Assembly: GCF_029846235.1 (NCBI RefSeq)
Contig: NZ_JARVWP010000012.1
Location: 62,001-126,000 of the forward strand
Length of the DNA stretch: 64,000 nt
Direction of reading: 5' to 3'
DNA from: Bradyrhizobium sp. CER78
GTDB lineage: Bacteria > Pseudomonadota > Alphaproteobacteria > Rhizobiales > Xanthobacteraceae
Both the position numbers and the translations under genes were made by a program. Shown in pieces: positions 1-8,202 of this stretch (positions within the stretch are counted from its first letter, which is position 1; every line of letters starts with the position of its first letter). The notes beneath the pieces are model-generated. The model was given only the letters and a program-made list of their open reading frames with translations. It ran no database searches and had not been told where the DNA came from.

Positions 1-671
1 CCGTCGCCGGACTGTCGTCAGCCCGCCGCCGTTTTTCACTGGGGATCGCCACTCACGTCGGCGCCCCCGAACTTCCCACCCTGCTCGCCCGGCTCAATGC
101 ACATGATCCCATGCTCACGATCGAGGTACGCCTCGGCGATGCCCGTGATCTGCTCGACACTTTCGATCGCGGAATGATCGACGCCGTGATCATTTTTCGG
201 GAGGACGATCGTCGCGACGGCGTCGTTCTCGGCCCCGATCATTTCGGCTGGTTTGCCACGCCGGACTTTCTCCATCGCGCCGGAGAGCCGTTCCGATTGG
301 CGGCATCGTCACCCGCCTGCGGCATCCTTAACACCGCCACGCGTGCGCTCGACGCAGCGGCACTGCCGTGGACGGAAACCTTCCTCGGTTGCGGCGCTTT
401 TGCCGTGGCCGATGCGGTCTCGGCGGGCCTGGCGATCTCGGTGTTCTCACGCCGGGTGGCGCCGCCCGGCACGATCGAGGTGACCGAGAAGTTCGGCCTC
501 CCCGCCCTGCCTCCATCCGAGATCATGCTGCTGTCGACGTTGTCAGACGCGAGGTCGCGCGCGGCGTTGAAGACGTTGGCAAGCGCCTTTCGCGAGCACC
601 ATCGTCCGCCCGCGAGCACCGGCAGCGCAGCGGGGAACACGCGAACCATCGCTGTCGCTGCCGGGTCCTGA
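1..671 (+). CDS. LysR-family transcriptional regulator, 5' end outside window
   Basis: Only the C-terminal part of the gene is present; the reading frame is open from base 3. The translation contains the beginning of a LysR effector-binding domain (RRRFSLGIATHVGAPELP), followed by the usual alternating strands and helices ending near FREHHRPPAS. The helix-turn-helix lies upstream of the window. The domain would bind a small co-inducer, which cannot be named from sequence. The next gene, also LysR type, is convergent, so no target can be assigned from the visible side. The identification rests on the fold pattern of the effector domain and is fairly secure; the regulon is unknown. Confidence 0.8.
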   Translation, partial: VAGLSSARRRFSLGIATHVGAPELPTLLARLNAHDPMLTIEVRLGDARDLLDTFDRGMIDAVIIFREDDRRDGVVLGPDHFGWFATPDFLHRAGEPFRLAASSPACGILNTATRALDAAALPWTETFLGCGAFAVADAVSAGLAISVFSRRVAPPGTIEVTEKFGLPALPPSEIMLLSTLSDARSRAALKTLASAFREHHRPPASTGSAAGNTRTIAVAAGS

Positions 672-702
672 ACAATCAGTGACGCGCAAGATCGCCTATC
701 GG

Positions 703-1614
703 CTAACGCCGCGAGCCTTCGGCCCGCTTTCCCTCGAACAGCGCGCGTTCCGACCCAAGCGCCTTGGCCAGAAAATCCAGCGTGGCGCGAATCCGCGCGG
801 TGCGCCTGAGATCGTCATGCGTCAACAGCCATAGCGCCGATCGCGGCCCGGCGAGCGGCTTCGGCGTCAGGCGGCGCAGCGCAGGCGTGAGATCGCCGAC
901 ATAGCAGGGAAGCAGAGCCAGACCCATTCCAACCATTGCTGCGTCGCGCAGCGCCGGAAGCGCATCGACGCGGCAGACGACGCGCACCGAACGCAGGTTC
1001 TTCCGCATCCAGTCGGCGATCACGGTCCCCGCCAGCGCGTCATCGAGCCCGATCCAGTCATGCGCGGACAGATCCTTGTCGTTGCGCCGGGCGAGATAGG
1101 CACGCGATCCGTAGACCGCATGGGCAATCTCGGCGATGCGCCGTCCGACCAGCAACTCGGACGGCGCCGGCGTCGGCCGGATCGCGATGTCGGCCTCGCG
1201 GCGCGTCAGGTTGGCCATCGCGTTCGAGACGATGATCTCGGGCCGGATCTCCGGATGCGCAGCGCGCATCGCCGGCAGATGCCGCACCAGCACCGCGCCG
1301 AGCGTGTCCGTGGTCGTGATCCGGACCGGACCCGACGGCCTGAGGTCCTGTCCCGCCAGCTTGCGCTCGAGCGCGAGCACCTCGTCCTCGAGCCGGACCG
1401 CCGACGCTGCCGCGGTGTCGCCGGCCGGTGTCGGCGCATAGCCGTCGCGGAAGCGCTCGAACAGCCGCGTACCGATCGCTGTTTCGATCGTGCCGAGACG
1501 GCGAAACACCGTCGAATGCGTGACGCCCAGCCTGCGCGCCGCGCCTGAGAGGCTGCCCTCGCGCGCGACAGCGAGGACGAGCCGAAGGTCATTCCAGTCG
1601 AGAGGACTGTGCAT
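703..1614 (-). CDS. LysR-family transcriptional regulator
   Basis: A full-length LysR protein of about 303 residues. The N-terminus (LDWNDLRLVLAVAREGSLSGAARRLGVTHSTVFRRL) is a classical winged helix-turn-helix, and the rest is the effector-binding domain. The frame stays open further upstream, but the start MHSPLDW puts the helix-turn-helix at its normal distance from the N-terminus. The start lies about 100 bases from the start of a divergent DHA2-type exporter, so this protein probably controls that exporter and itself. Subfamily features (WNDLR start, ST-VFRR) resemble LysR proteins that act on neighbouring oxidoreductases or exporters. The effector is unknown. Confidence 0.88.
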   Translation of the reverse strand: MHSPLDWNDLRLVLAVAREGSLSGAARRLGVTHSTVFRRLGTIETAIGTRLFERFRDGYAPTPAGDTAAASAVRLEDEVLALERKLAGQDLRPSGPVRITTTDTLGAVLVRHLPAMRAAHPEIRPEIIVSNAMANLTRREADIAIRPTPAPSELLVGRRIAEIAHAVYGSRAYLARRNDKDLSAHDWIGLDDALAGTVIADWMRKNLRSVRVVCRVDALPALRDAAMVGMGLALLPCYVGDLTPALRRLTPKPLAGPRSALWLLTHDDLRRTARIRATLDFLAKALGSERALFEGKRAEGSRR

Positions 1615-1640
1615 TTTTGCAAACTCGCTTGGCAGCTCTG

Positions 1641-1654
1641 GATAATATCTTATC
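1641..1654. promoter_or_regulatory. Possible LysR/MFS intergenic operator
   Basis: GATAA and TTATC form an inverted repeat with a 4-base spacer in the short gap between the divergent LysR and exporter genes. The segment is much more AT-rich than its surroundings. It is a plausible LysR binding site or promoter core, but the arms are only five bases long. Confidence 0.3.
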
Positions 1655-1718
1655 ACGAACGGACAGGCCATCTTCCGGTCGTTGGTGCGGCGCGCCGACG
1701 ATGCAGAGGAGTTGGCAG

Positions 1719-3155
1719 GTGACAAGCGAGACCACCGAGACATTGCGATTGCACGACACGCGGCCGGCGATGGTCGACCCGCGGCGCTGGCTGGCGCTGC
1801 CCGTGCTGCTGACCGGAGCCTTCCTGCCGATCCTCGACTTCAACGTCGTCAACCTCGCTCTGCCGGCCATTCGCGACAATCTCGGCGCGACAGCGAGCGA
1901 GGTGCAGTTCGTGATCTCGGCCTATGCCGCGACCTACGCGGTCTTCCTGATCACGGGCGGCCGGCTCGGCGACCTGCTTGGCCGGCGGCGCATGTTCCTG
2001 ACCGGTGTTGCGGGCTTCACGATTGCGTCGGTGTTGTGCGGTATTGCATGGTCGCCCACCGTGCTGGTCGCCGGGCGGATCCTGCAAGGCCTCACCGCCA
2101 CCGTGATGGCGCCGCAGGTGCTCGCCTCGATCCGCGTGCTGTTCCCCGCGGCCGAACAGGGCCGCGCGCTCGGCTTCTACGGCGCGACGTTCGGTCTTGC
2201 CAACATCTGCGGCCAGGTGCTGGGCGGCATCCTGGTGTCGGCCCATCCGTTTGGCCTCGCCTGGCAAGCGATCTTCCTGATCAACGTGCCGATTGGCCTC
2301 GTCGCGTTCATCGGCGGCCTGCTGTATCTGACCGACTCGCGTGCCGAGCATGCCCAACGGCTTGATGTCGGCGGCGTCGTCCTGCTGTCGCTCACGCTCG
2401 GCTGTCTGGTCTATCCGCTGATCGAGGGACGCGAATCCGGCTGGCCGGTCTGGATCACCGCGATGCTGCTGGCGTCTCCGCTGACGCTCGCCGCCTTCGT
2501 CCGCTTCGAGGCGCAGCTGTCGGCGCGCGGCGGCGATCCGCTGGTTGCCCTGCATCTGCTGCGCAACGGCGACTTCGTGATCGGGCTGGTGATGGCGCTT
2601 GCCTTCTACATGCTGTCGTCGTTCTATTTGACCTTTGCGGTCTACCTGCAGAGCGGACTGCATTTTTCACCGCTGGCGGCCGGCCTCGCCACCCTGCCCT
2701 TTGCCACCGGATTCTTCGTGAGCTCGCTGGTGTCATCGCTGGTGATGCAATGGCTCGGCGCGCGCACGCTGACCGTTGGCTTCGCGCTCCAGGTCATCGG
2801 CTTCGGCATCGTGATGCTGTCGGTGGGCGGAGTGCTGCCGCAGAGTGCGGAGTTCGGCCTGATCTGCGGCGGGCTCGGCTTCGGCACCGTGATGCCGTCG
2901 GTGATCAAGGCCGTGATCGGCAGCATCGATCCGCGCCATGCGGGACTGGCGTCGGGCATGATGATCTCGACCTTCCAGATCGGTGCCGCACTCGGCGTCG
3001 CCATCATCGGCGGCATCTTCTACAGCCTGCTCGGGCCGCATCCGCAGGCCGACGACTACGCCCATGCCTTCACGATCGCGCTCGGCTGCAACGTCGCTTT
3101 GCTGGCGCTCGGCGGCTGGCTGTCGCTGTGGCTGCCGCGCGAGCCGGTTGCTTGA
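1719..3155 (+). CDS. MFS exporter, DHA2 (EmrB/QacA-like) family
   Basis: A polytopic inner-membrane protein of about 478 residues. It contains the DHA signature LDFNVVNLALPAIRDNL in the first transmembrane segment, a GRLGDLLGRRRMF loop (motif A), and RILQGLTATVMAPQVLASI in the fourth segment. It probably exports a drug or metabolite using the proton gradient. I chose the GTG start because an AGAGGAG ribosome site lies seven bases upstream; an in-frame ATG 18 bases earlier and another further downstream are alternatives. It is divergent from a LysR gene and is followed 14 bases later by a DUF1993 gene, suggesting a small operon. Confidence 0.85.
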   Translation: MTSETTETLRLHDTRPAMVDPRRWLALPVLLTGAFLPILDFNVVNLALPAIRDNLGATASEVQFVISAYAATYAVFLITGGRLGDLLGRRRMFLTGVAGFTIASVLCGIAWSPTVLVAGRILQGLTATVMAPQVLASIRVLFPAAEQGRALGFYGATFGLANICGQVLGGILVSAHPFGLAWQAIFLINVPIGLVAFIGGLLYLTDSRAEHAQRLDVGGVVLLSLTLGCLVYPLIEGRESGWPVWITAMLLASPLTLAAFVRFEAQLSARGGDPLVALHLLRNGDFVIGLVMALAFYMLSSFYLTFAVYLQSGLHFSPLAAGLATLPFATGFFVSSLVSSLVMQWLGARTLTVGFALQVIGFGIVMLSVGGVLPQSAEFGLICGGLGFGTVMPSVIKAVIGSIDPRHAGLASGMMISTFQIGAALGVAIIGGIFYSLLGPHPQADDYAHAFTIALGCNVALLALGGWLSLWLPREPVA

Positions 3156-3169
3156 AATCAGGAGAATCC

Positions 3170-3679
3170 ATGACCGCACCGCTCTACGATGCATCCGTCC
3201 CGGTATTTCGCCAGATGCTCGACGCACTCGCCGATCTCCTGCGCAAGGGCGAGGCCCACGCCCGCGAACGCGGTCTCGATTCCGACGTTATGCTCGCGGC
3301 GCGGCTGGCGCCCGACATGCTGACGCTGGTCGGCCAAGTGCAACGGGCCAGCGATCACGCCAAGGGCGCTGCCGGGCGGCTCGCCGGCCTCGAGCCACCG
3401 CCCTTCGCCGACGATGAACGGAGCCTCGCCGAGGCCCACGCCCGCATCTCGCGGACGCTCGACTACATCGACACGGTCCCGGTTCGGGCATTCGACCAGG
3501 CAGCGGAACGTCTCATCACTCTGCCCTTCGGCGTCCCGCCAATGCCGGCAGCGCGCTACCTCCACGGCTTCGCGCTGCCGAGCCTGTTCTTCCACGTCGC
3601 CACCGCCTACGCCATCCTGCGCCATCGCGGCGTGCCGCTCGGCAAGCGTGACTTCCTCGGCAACTACCTCTCGAATTGA
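3170..3679 (+). CDS. DUF1993 family protein
   Basis: A protein of 169 residues that matches the DUF1993 pattern: an N-terminal MLDALADLL helix, a central basic and acidic helical region, and the C-terminal block LPSLFFHVATAYAILRHRGVPLGKRDFLGN. The fold is a DinB-like four-helix bundle; no activity is established. The start has a CAGGAG ribosome site and lies 14 bases after the exporter stop codon, so the two are probably co-transcribed. The gene ends three bases from the convergent M20 hydrolase. I recognise the family but cannot propose a substrate. Confidence 0.8.
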   Translation: MTAPLYDASVPVFRQMLDALADLLRKGEAHARERGLDSDVMLAARLAPDMLTLVGQVQRASDHAKGAAGRLAGLEPPPFADDERSLAEAHARISRTLDYIDTVPVRAFDQAAERLITLPFGVPPMPAARYLHGFALPSLFFHVATAYAILRHRGVPLGKRDFLGNYLSN

Positions 3680-3682
3680 TCG

Positions 3683-5146
3683 CTACTTCTTTGCGACCTC
3701 GCGAAGCGTGTTGTAGACCCACTCCGCGCCCTGCTTGACGGCCTCGACGCCGATCCTTTCGTCGTTGCCATGCATCCGGCTCAGAATGTCGTCGTCGAGC
3801 GGATAGGGATAGATGCCGTAGACGGGCACGTTGCGCTCGCGCCAGGCGGTGGCGTCGGTGCCCGCCTCGAACATGGTCGGCACCAGGACGGCGTCCTTCC
3901 AGATCCGCTTGGCATTGCGATCCAGCGCGGCATAAAGCTCGGTATCGACCGGCGACGCGGGGATCTTGCTCCGCATCAGATAGGCGTCCCGCGCCGCCTG
4001 CTGCGTCAGCGAGGTCACGATGCTGACTTCAATGCCGGGATCGCCGACCGCGCGCTTGATCTCGGCGATCATCTGGTCCGTCGTCGTTCCCGGAAGCAAC
4101 CGCGTGTTCACGACCGCCTTGGCGTCGCCGGGGATGACGTTGGGCTTGATGCCGGCGTCGATCATCGTGATCACCATGGTGTCGCGCAGCAGGGCGTGCA
4201 GCAGCAGGCTGTCCTTGGGATTGTCGGCGACCAGTTTCTTTCCGGCCGATTCGAGATCACCCTGGTCCTTTGCGGCCAACAGCTGCTTGATGTCGGCCGC
4301 CGTCTGCTCCGAACTGATCGGCAGCAGTGCTTTGAAATAGGCCTCCGTCGCCGGCACCAGCTTGACGGCCGGATCGTGCGCCGCGAGCTTGGCCAGTGCC
4401 GCGATCAGGCGGTCGTTGGCCATCGCGCCCGCCGGGAACGGCCGCGAGGAATGGCCCGAGGGACCGGTCGCCTTCAAGGCAAAGGTCGCCGAGATCTTTT
4501 CCGCCGTCGTGACATTGACCTGGCGCACCCTGCCGTCGCGCTCCTGCAGCACGTAGCCGCCTTCGTTCAGCGCGAACTCCGCGTCGATCTTGTCCCAATG
4601 GTCCTTCGCCAGCCACACCGTGCTGTACTGCCCCTGCTCCTCGTCGGCCTCGGCCAGGAAGATCACATCGCGCGCAAGCGGCGTCTTCTCTTCCGCCAGC
4701 CGCATCACGGCGCTCGCGAAGACGGCGAGCCCGCCCTTGAAATCCATCGCGCCCCGCCCGTAGACGAAACCGTCCTTTTCGACGCCGGCGAACGGCTCGA
4801 CGGTCCACTTCTCGCGTTCGACCGGAACGACGTCGGCATGCGCGGCGAGCAGCACCGGCTTCTTCGAGCCGTCACCGCGCAGCCGCGCGATGAAATGCGC
4901 GGCCTTGCCGTTCGGGGCGACGAAGATGTCCACCTCGGCGCCCAGCGGCGCGAACTGCGACTTCAAGTACTCGGCGAGCGCCCGCGTATCGCCCGGGCCA
5001 TTCGAAGTGTCGAAGGAGATCAGTTTCTTGAGCAGCGCAACCGTGCGGTCGCCCGGCTGCTCGGCGCGCGCATGTCCCGCTCCGGCACAGGACAGCAACG
5101 CGGCAACGGCCAACGCTGCGAGGCGGGTCTTGGTCGACGGCATCAT
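3683..5146 (-). CDS. Exported M20-family metallo-hydrolase (carboxypeptidase-like)
   Basis: A 487-residue protein with a clear signal peptide (TRLAALAVAALLSCAGAGHARA), so it acts outside the cytoplasm. The M20 dinuclear zinc motifs are intact: HAD at about residues 103-105, GRGAMDFKGG with the bridging Asp at 135, and the DEE pair at 169-170. RMHGNDERIG near the end supplies the last ligand region. The SSRPFPAG stretch belongs to the dimerisation domain. Such enzymes cleave C-terminal residues or N-acyl amino acids; the substrate is not readable here. A GGAGGAAG ribosome site supports the start. A second ATG follows immediately. Confidence 0.88.
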   Translation of the reverse strand: MMPSTKTRLAALAVAALLSCAGAGHARAEQPGDRTVALLKKLISFDTSNGPGDTRALAEYLKSQFAPLGAEVDIFVAPNGKAAHFIARLRGDGSKKPVLLAAHADVVPVEREKWTVEPFAGVEKDGFVYGRGAMDFKGGLAVFASAVMRLAEEKTPLARDVIFLAEADEEQGQYSTVWLAKDHWDKIDAEFALNEGGYVLQERDGRVRQVNVTTAEKISATFALKATGPSGHSSRPFPAGAMANDRLIAALAKLAAHDPAVKLVPATEAYFKALLPISSEQTAADIKQLLAAKDQGDLESAGKKLVADNPKDSLLLHALLRDTMVITMIDAGIKPNVIPGDAKAVVNTRLLPGTTTDQMIAEIKRAVGDPGIEVSIVTSLTQQAARDAYLMRSKIPASPVDTELYAALDRNAKRIWKDAVLVPTMFEAGTDATAWRERNVPVYGIYPYPLDDDILSRMHGNDERIGVEAVKQGAEWVYNTLREVAKK

Positions 5147-5217
5147 GTTCTTCTTCCTCCCATATATGGTTTTGAAACAGGATAATCTGCGCCGCTCGCC
5201 CCAGGGAGTCCTCGAGT

Positions 5218-6396
5218 TCAAGAAGTTCTGGGGAACATCACCTTCAGCATGGCGGCTGCGAGCAGTGTCGTCATAGCGAGGCCGGTGGAGAGATAGAGCG
5301 CGCTCGCATCGCCGAACCGGTCGATCACGATCGCATAGACCAGCGGCGCCGCCGCCGGCAGGATGAAGCTCGGAACGATCAGCCGGCCGACCAGCGTGCC
5401 GTAGCTGCGATGATCGAACAGGATCAGCGGTAGCGTTCCCCTTGTGATGGTGAGAATGCCGTTGCAGGCGCCGTAGAGCAGCGCGAAGGCGATCGCCATC
5501 TGCTTCGACGACCCGCTGAACAATCCGGCGATGAAGGAGAGCGGCATGATCAGGCATGCCATCAGATTGAGCGCCAGCGGATCGAGCCGTGCACCGAACA
5601 GGATTTCGCAAAGGCGCGCAGCGGATTGTCCAATGCCCCGCAGCGTTGCGATCCAGACGGCCACGCTGACGGTGAGCCCGAGGCCTGAGAGCACCGCGAT
5701 CATGTGCGCGGACATGCCGGCATTCAGGAAGTTGGCGCCGGTCATGATCACGGCATAGAGCCCGCCTGCCGCGGCAAGCTGCCGGCGGCTGGCGGCGCGT
5801 GGTTGCTTATGTGCCGGCGCGGCGGAGCTCGATACGCCGGCAAACCGTTTGGTCGGGATCAGCACGTGCAGCGGGATCGTCAGCAGTGCGAGACCGGCAT
5901 AGACCAGCACCGCGATGCGCCAGCCGAACTGTTCCGAGAGCGTATGGCCGAGCGGCCAGAACACAGTTGCCGCGAGGCCGCCGAGCAAGGTGATCCCGGA
6001 CATCGCGCGGCGCGCCTCCGGTCCGCCGATCCGGGCCAGCGCGGCGAACGCCGCATCGTACAGCGTCAACCGCATGCCGAAGCCGAGCACGATCCAGGAT
6101 GCGTAGTAGGTGCCGATCTGATGCGAGACCGCGAGACCGGCGCAGCCGAGCGCGTTGATCACGGCGCCTGCGACCATGACCTGACGGCCGCCGCTTCTGT
6201 CCACCCACCTCCCCGCAAGGGGCGACGTCACTCCCATCACCAGCAACGCCGCGGCGAATCCGCCGTAGACGATGTCGCGCCCCCAGCCGACATCCGCCGA
6301 TATCTGCTCGCCGAAGCCACCGATCAGATAATAGGTCGCGCCCCACGAGATCAATTGAGCCAGCCCGAGGGCGGCCACGACGCGGCGAGCGATCAC
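5218..6396 (-). CDS. MFS transporter
   Basis: A twelve-helix transporter of about 392 residues. The first segment reads LGLAQLISWGATYYLIGGFG and the motif A loop reads LAGRWVDRSGGRQVM, a pattern common in bacterial MFS proteins of unknown substrate. The GTG start overlaps the stop codon of the upstream acetyltransferase gene (GTGA), a standard sign of translational coupling, and a GAGAGGGA ribosome site precedes it. This start removes an in-frame extension that has no hydrophobic character. Co-transcription with a phosphinothricin-type acetyltransferase suggests a shared detoxification role, by modification plus export, but that is inference. Confidence 0.83.
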   Translation of the reverse strand: MIARRVVAALGLAQLISWGATYYLIGGFGEQISADVGWGRDIVYGGFAAALLVMGVTSPLAGRWVDRSGGRQVMVAGAVINALGCAGLAVSHQIGTYYASWIVLGFGMRLTLYDAAFAALARIGGPEARRAMSGITLLGGLAATVFWPLGHTLSEQFGWRIAVLVYAGLALLTIPLHVLIPTKRFAGVSSSAAPAHKQPRAASRRQLAAAGGLYAVIMTGANFLNAGMSAHMIAVLSGLGLTVSVAVWIATLRGIGQSAARLCEILFGARLDPLALNLMACLIMPLSFIAGLFSGSSKQMAIAFALLYGACNGILTITRGTLPLILFDHRSYGTLVGRLIVPSFILPAAAPLVYAIVIDRFGDASALYLSTGLAMTTLLAAAMLKVMFPRTS

Positions 6397-7178
6397 CGTG
6401 GCAATTCCCTCTCCGCGGGAAGCGTGGCGGCGCCCGGCCCAAGCGGCCGCTGCATCAGCACGGTGTCGACCCATTGCCCGAGCTTGAAACCGACCGACCT
6501 GAGCGTTCCGACCATCTCGAAGCCCATGCGACGGTGCAGTGCGATCGATCCGACATTGCCGCTGTTGCCGATCACGGCGATCATTTGCCGCCAGGGCCCC
6601 GCCTCCGATCGCTCGATCAGCGCCTGCAGCAGCGCTGCCCCGACGCGGCGGCCGCGCAGGGCTTCCGACACGTAGACCGAGTCTTCAATGGTGTTGCGAT
6701 AGGCCGGCCGCGGCCGGTACGCCGTCGCATAGGAATAGCCGGCCACCTGCCCGTCAACCACAGCCACGAGATACGGCAGCCCCGCCGCCAGCACGGCGCT
6801 CCGGCGGCTGCGCATCTCGTCCACCGTCGGCGGCACCTCCTCGAAGGTCGCTAGCCCGTTGAGCACGTGATGGGCATAGATGTGCTGCACTTCCGCCATG
6901 TCGACCTCGGTGGCGTCGCGGATCATTGTGGCTTCGCTGTCTCTCATCCTTCTACTCTCGTCCTGCGGCATCAGGCCTGTGGTTCGACGGCGCGTCGGCG
7001 CATTCTGCACGCACCATGGACTCATCTCGACATCGCTGCGCGACAGTCCGACATCCGCCAGCAGACGATCGTCGAGCTCGCCCAGCGCCTGCCAGCGGCG
7101 GATGCGCGAATGCGGTGAGACCGCAAGATAGCGCCCCAGCTCGACGATAACGCCGCCAATGCGCCTGAGGCCAGACAA
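6393..7178 (-). CDS. DUF1127 domain fused to phosphinothricin-type GNAT acetyltransferase
   Basis: One uninterrupted frame encodes an N-terminal DUF1127 segment (SRIRRWQALGELDDRLLADV, then GLSRSDVE) followed by a complete GNAT domain. The GNAT part begins at MIRDATEVDMAEVQHIYAHH and contains the acetyl-CoA loop RGRRVGAALLQ and the phosphinothricin/methionine-sulfoximine acetyltransferase signature YRPRPAYRNTIEDSVYV. The start is uncertain. I give the TTG with a GGGAG site upstream, but the frame is open to 7301, and an ATG at 6947 or 6926 would yield a normal free-standing GNAT enzyme. The stop overlaps the downstream MFS gene. The GNAT function is secure; whether both domains are translated as one chain is not. 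Confidence 0.7.
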   Translation of the reverse strand: MSGLRRIGGVIVELGRYLAVSPHSRIRRWQALGELDDRLLADVGLSRSDVEMSPWCVQNAPTRRRTTGLMPQDESRRMRDSEATMIRDATEVDMAEVQHIYAHHVLNGLATFEEVPPTVDEMRSRRSAVLAAGLPYLVAVVDGQVAGYSYATAYRPRPAYRNTIEDSVYVSEALRGRRVGAALLQALIERSEAGPWRQMIAVIGNSGNVGSIALHRRMGFEMVGTLRSVGFKLGQWVDTVLMQRPLGPGAATLPAERELPR

Positions 7179-7249
7179 TGCCTGCTCCCGATCCGCCGAA
7201 GCCGTCGCTTGCCGGACTATGCGCTCCGGCCTTATATAAGTGAAGCTTT

Positions 7250-7255
7250 TATAAT
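7250..7255 (+). promoter_or_regulatory. Candidate -10 box for LysR gene
   Basis: A perfect TATAAT hexamer lies 26 bases upstream of the LysR start, in an AT-rich stretch that also contains the palindrome CTTATATAAG. No good -35 hexamer is present at the usual distance, which fits an activator-dependent or weak promoter. Confidence 0.4.
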
Positions 7256-7270
7256 TTATGCGCAGCATAA
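7256..7270. promoter_or_regulatory. LysR-type operator (T-N11-A palindrome)
   Basis: TTATGC and GCATAA form a perfect inverted repeat around GCA. It fits the LysR T-N11-A consensus and sits directly after the -10 box and 11 bases before the LysR ATG. Its position suggests autorepression of the LysR gene and possibly control of the divergent acetyltransferase/MFS pair. It overlaps an upstream in-frame ATG, which argues that the downstream ATG is the real start. Confidence 0.5.
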
Positions 7271-7281
7271 GAGGTGCTTTG

Positions 7282-8166
7282 ATGAAGAACCTCAACCTCA
7301 ACTATCTCGAAAGCTTCGCCGTCGTGATCGATAGCGGCAGCTTCTCCGCCGCGGCCGAGCGGTTGCAGCTCACCCAGCCTGCGGTGAGCCTGCAGGTGCG
7401 CCAGCTCGAAAAGAGCCTGAATGCGACCTTGATCGAGCGGGTCGGACGACGGGCGAGGCCGACGGCCGCCGGCGTCGCCTTGCTCTCGCACGCGCAGCAG
7501 ATCAGCGCGGCGGTGACGTCGGCGGTCGACGCCGTTGCGCAGCAGACCACGGGAACGGCAGGCCGCGTGCGGCTCGGCACCGGTGCCACCGCCTGCATCT
7601 TCCTGCTGCCGCCGATCCTGAAGGAGTTGCGGGCAGCAATGCCCTCGCTCGAGATCACGGTCACGACCGGCAACACCGCGGAGATCGCGCGGGCGGTCGA
7701 GGACAACACGATCGACATCGCGCTGGTCACGCTGCCGGTGTCGGGGCGCAGCTTTGAGATCACGCCTGTGATGAATGACGAGTTCGTGCTGATCGCGCCG
7801 CGCGAGATGAAGCTGCCGACACGGATCACGCCGGAGGTGCTGGCGACCAGGCCGGTTCTGCTGTTCGAGCCCGGCGGCAACACAAGGCGCACGGCCGACG
7901 AGTGGCTGGCGCGCGGCGGCGTGTCGCTAAAGCCGTTGATGTCGCTCGGCAGCGTCGAGGCGATCAAGGAAATGGTCCGCGCCGGCCTCGGCTGCGCGAT
8001 CCTGCCCGGCATGGCGGTGCCTGCCAACACCAAGCGCGACCTGATCGTCCGGTCGCTGTCGCCAAAGCTCTATCGCCGCCTCGCGGTCGTGATCCGCCGC
8101 GACAAGCGCCTCGATCGCGGGCTGCGGCAGACCTTGTCTGCGCTGAAGGCGCTCTCGGCCAGATAG
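7282..8166 (+). CDS. LysR-family transcriptional regulator
   Basis: A complete LysR protein of 294 residues. The helix-turn-helix is NYLESFAVVIDSGSFSAAAE followed by RLQLTQPAVSLQVRQLEKSL, and the effector domain includes RVRLGTGATACIFLLPPIL and VRAGLGCAILPGMAV. The start is supported by GAGG seven bases upstream and by the operator that overlaps the alternative upstream ATG. It is divergent from the DUF1127-GNAT/MFS operon, its most likely target along with itself. The effector domain resembles those of regulators of sulfur or amino-acid metabolism, but I cannot name a ligand. Confidence 0.88.
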   Translation: MKNLNLNYLESFAVVIDSGSFSAAAERLQLTQPAVSLQVRQLEKSLNATLIERVGRRARPTAAGVALLSHAQQISAAVTSAVDAVAQQTTGTAGRVRLGTGATACIFLLPPILKELRAAMPSLEITVTTGNTAEIARAVEDNTIDIALVTLPVSGRSFEITPVMNDEFVLIAPREMKLPTRITPEVLATRPVLLFEPGGNTRRTADEWLARGGVSLKPLMSLGSVEAIKEMVRAGLGCAILPGMAVPANTKRDLIVRSLSPKLYRRLAVVIRRDKRLDRGLRQTLSALKALSAR

Positions 8167-8188
8167 GGAGGACGCCGCGCGCCCTCCC
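8166..8188 (+). terminator. Weak terminator-like hairpin
   Basis: GGGAGG and CCTCCC can pair around an 11-base loop immediately after the LysR stop codon, between convergent genes. There is no T-run, so it would be at best a weak intrinsic terminator. Confidence 0.25.
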
Positions 8189-8202
8189 CAACTCCACCCC
8201 CG

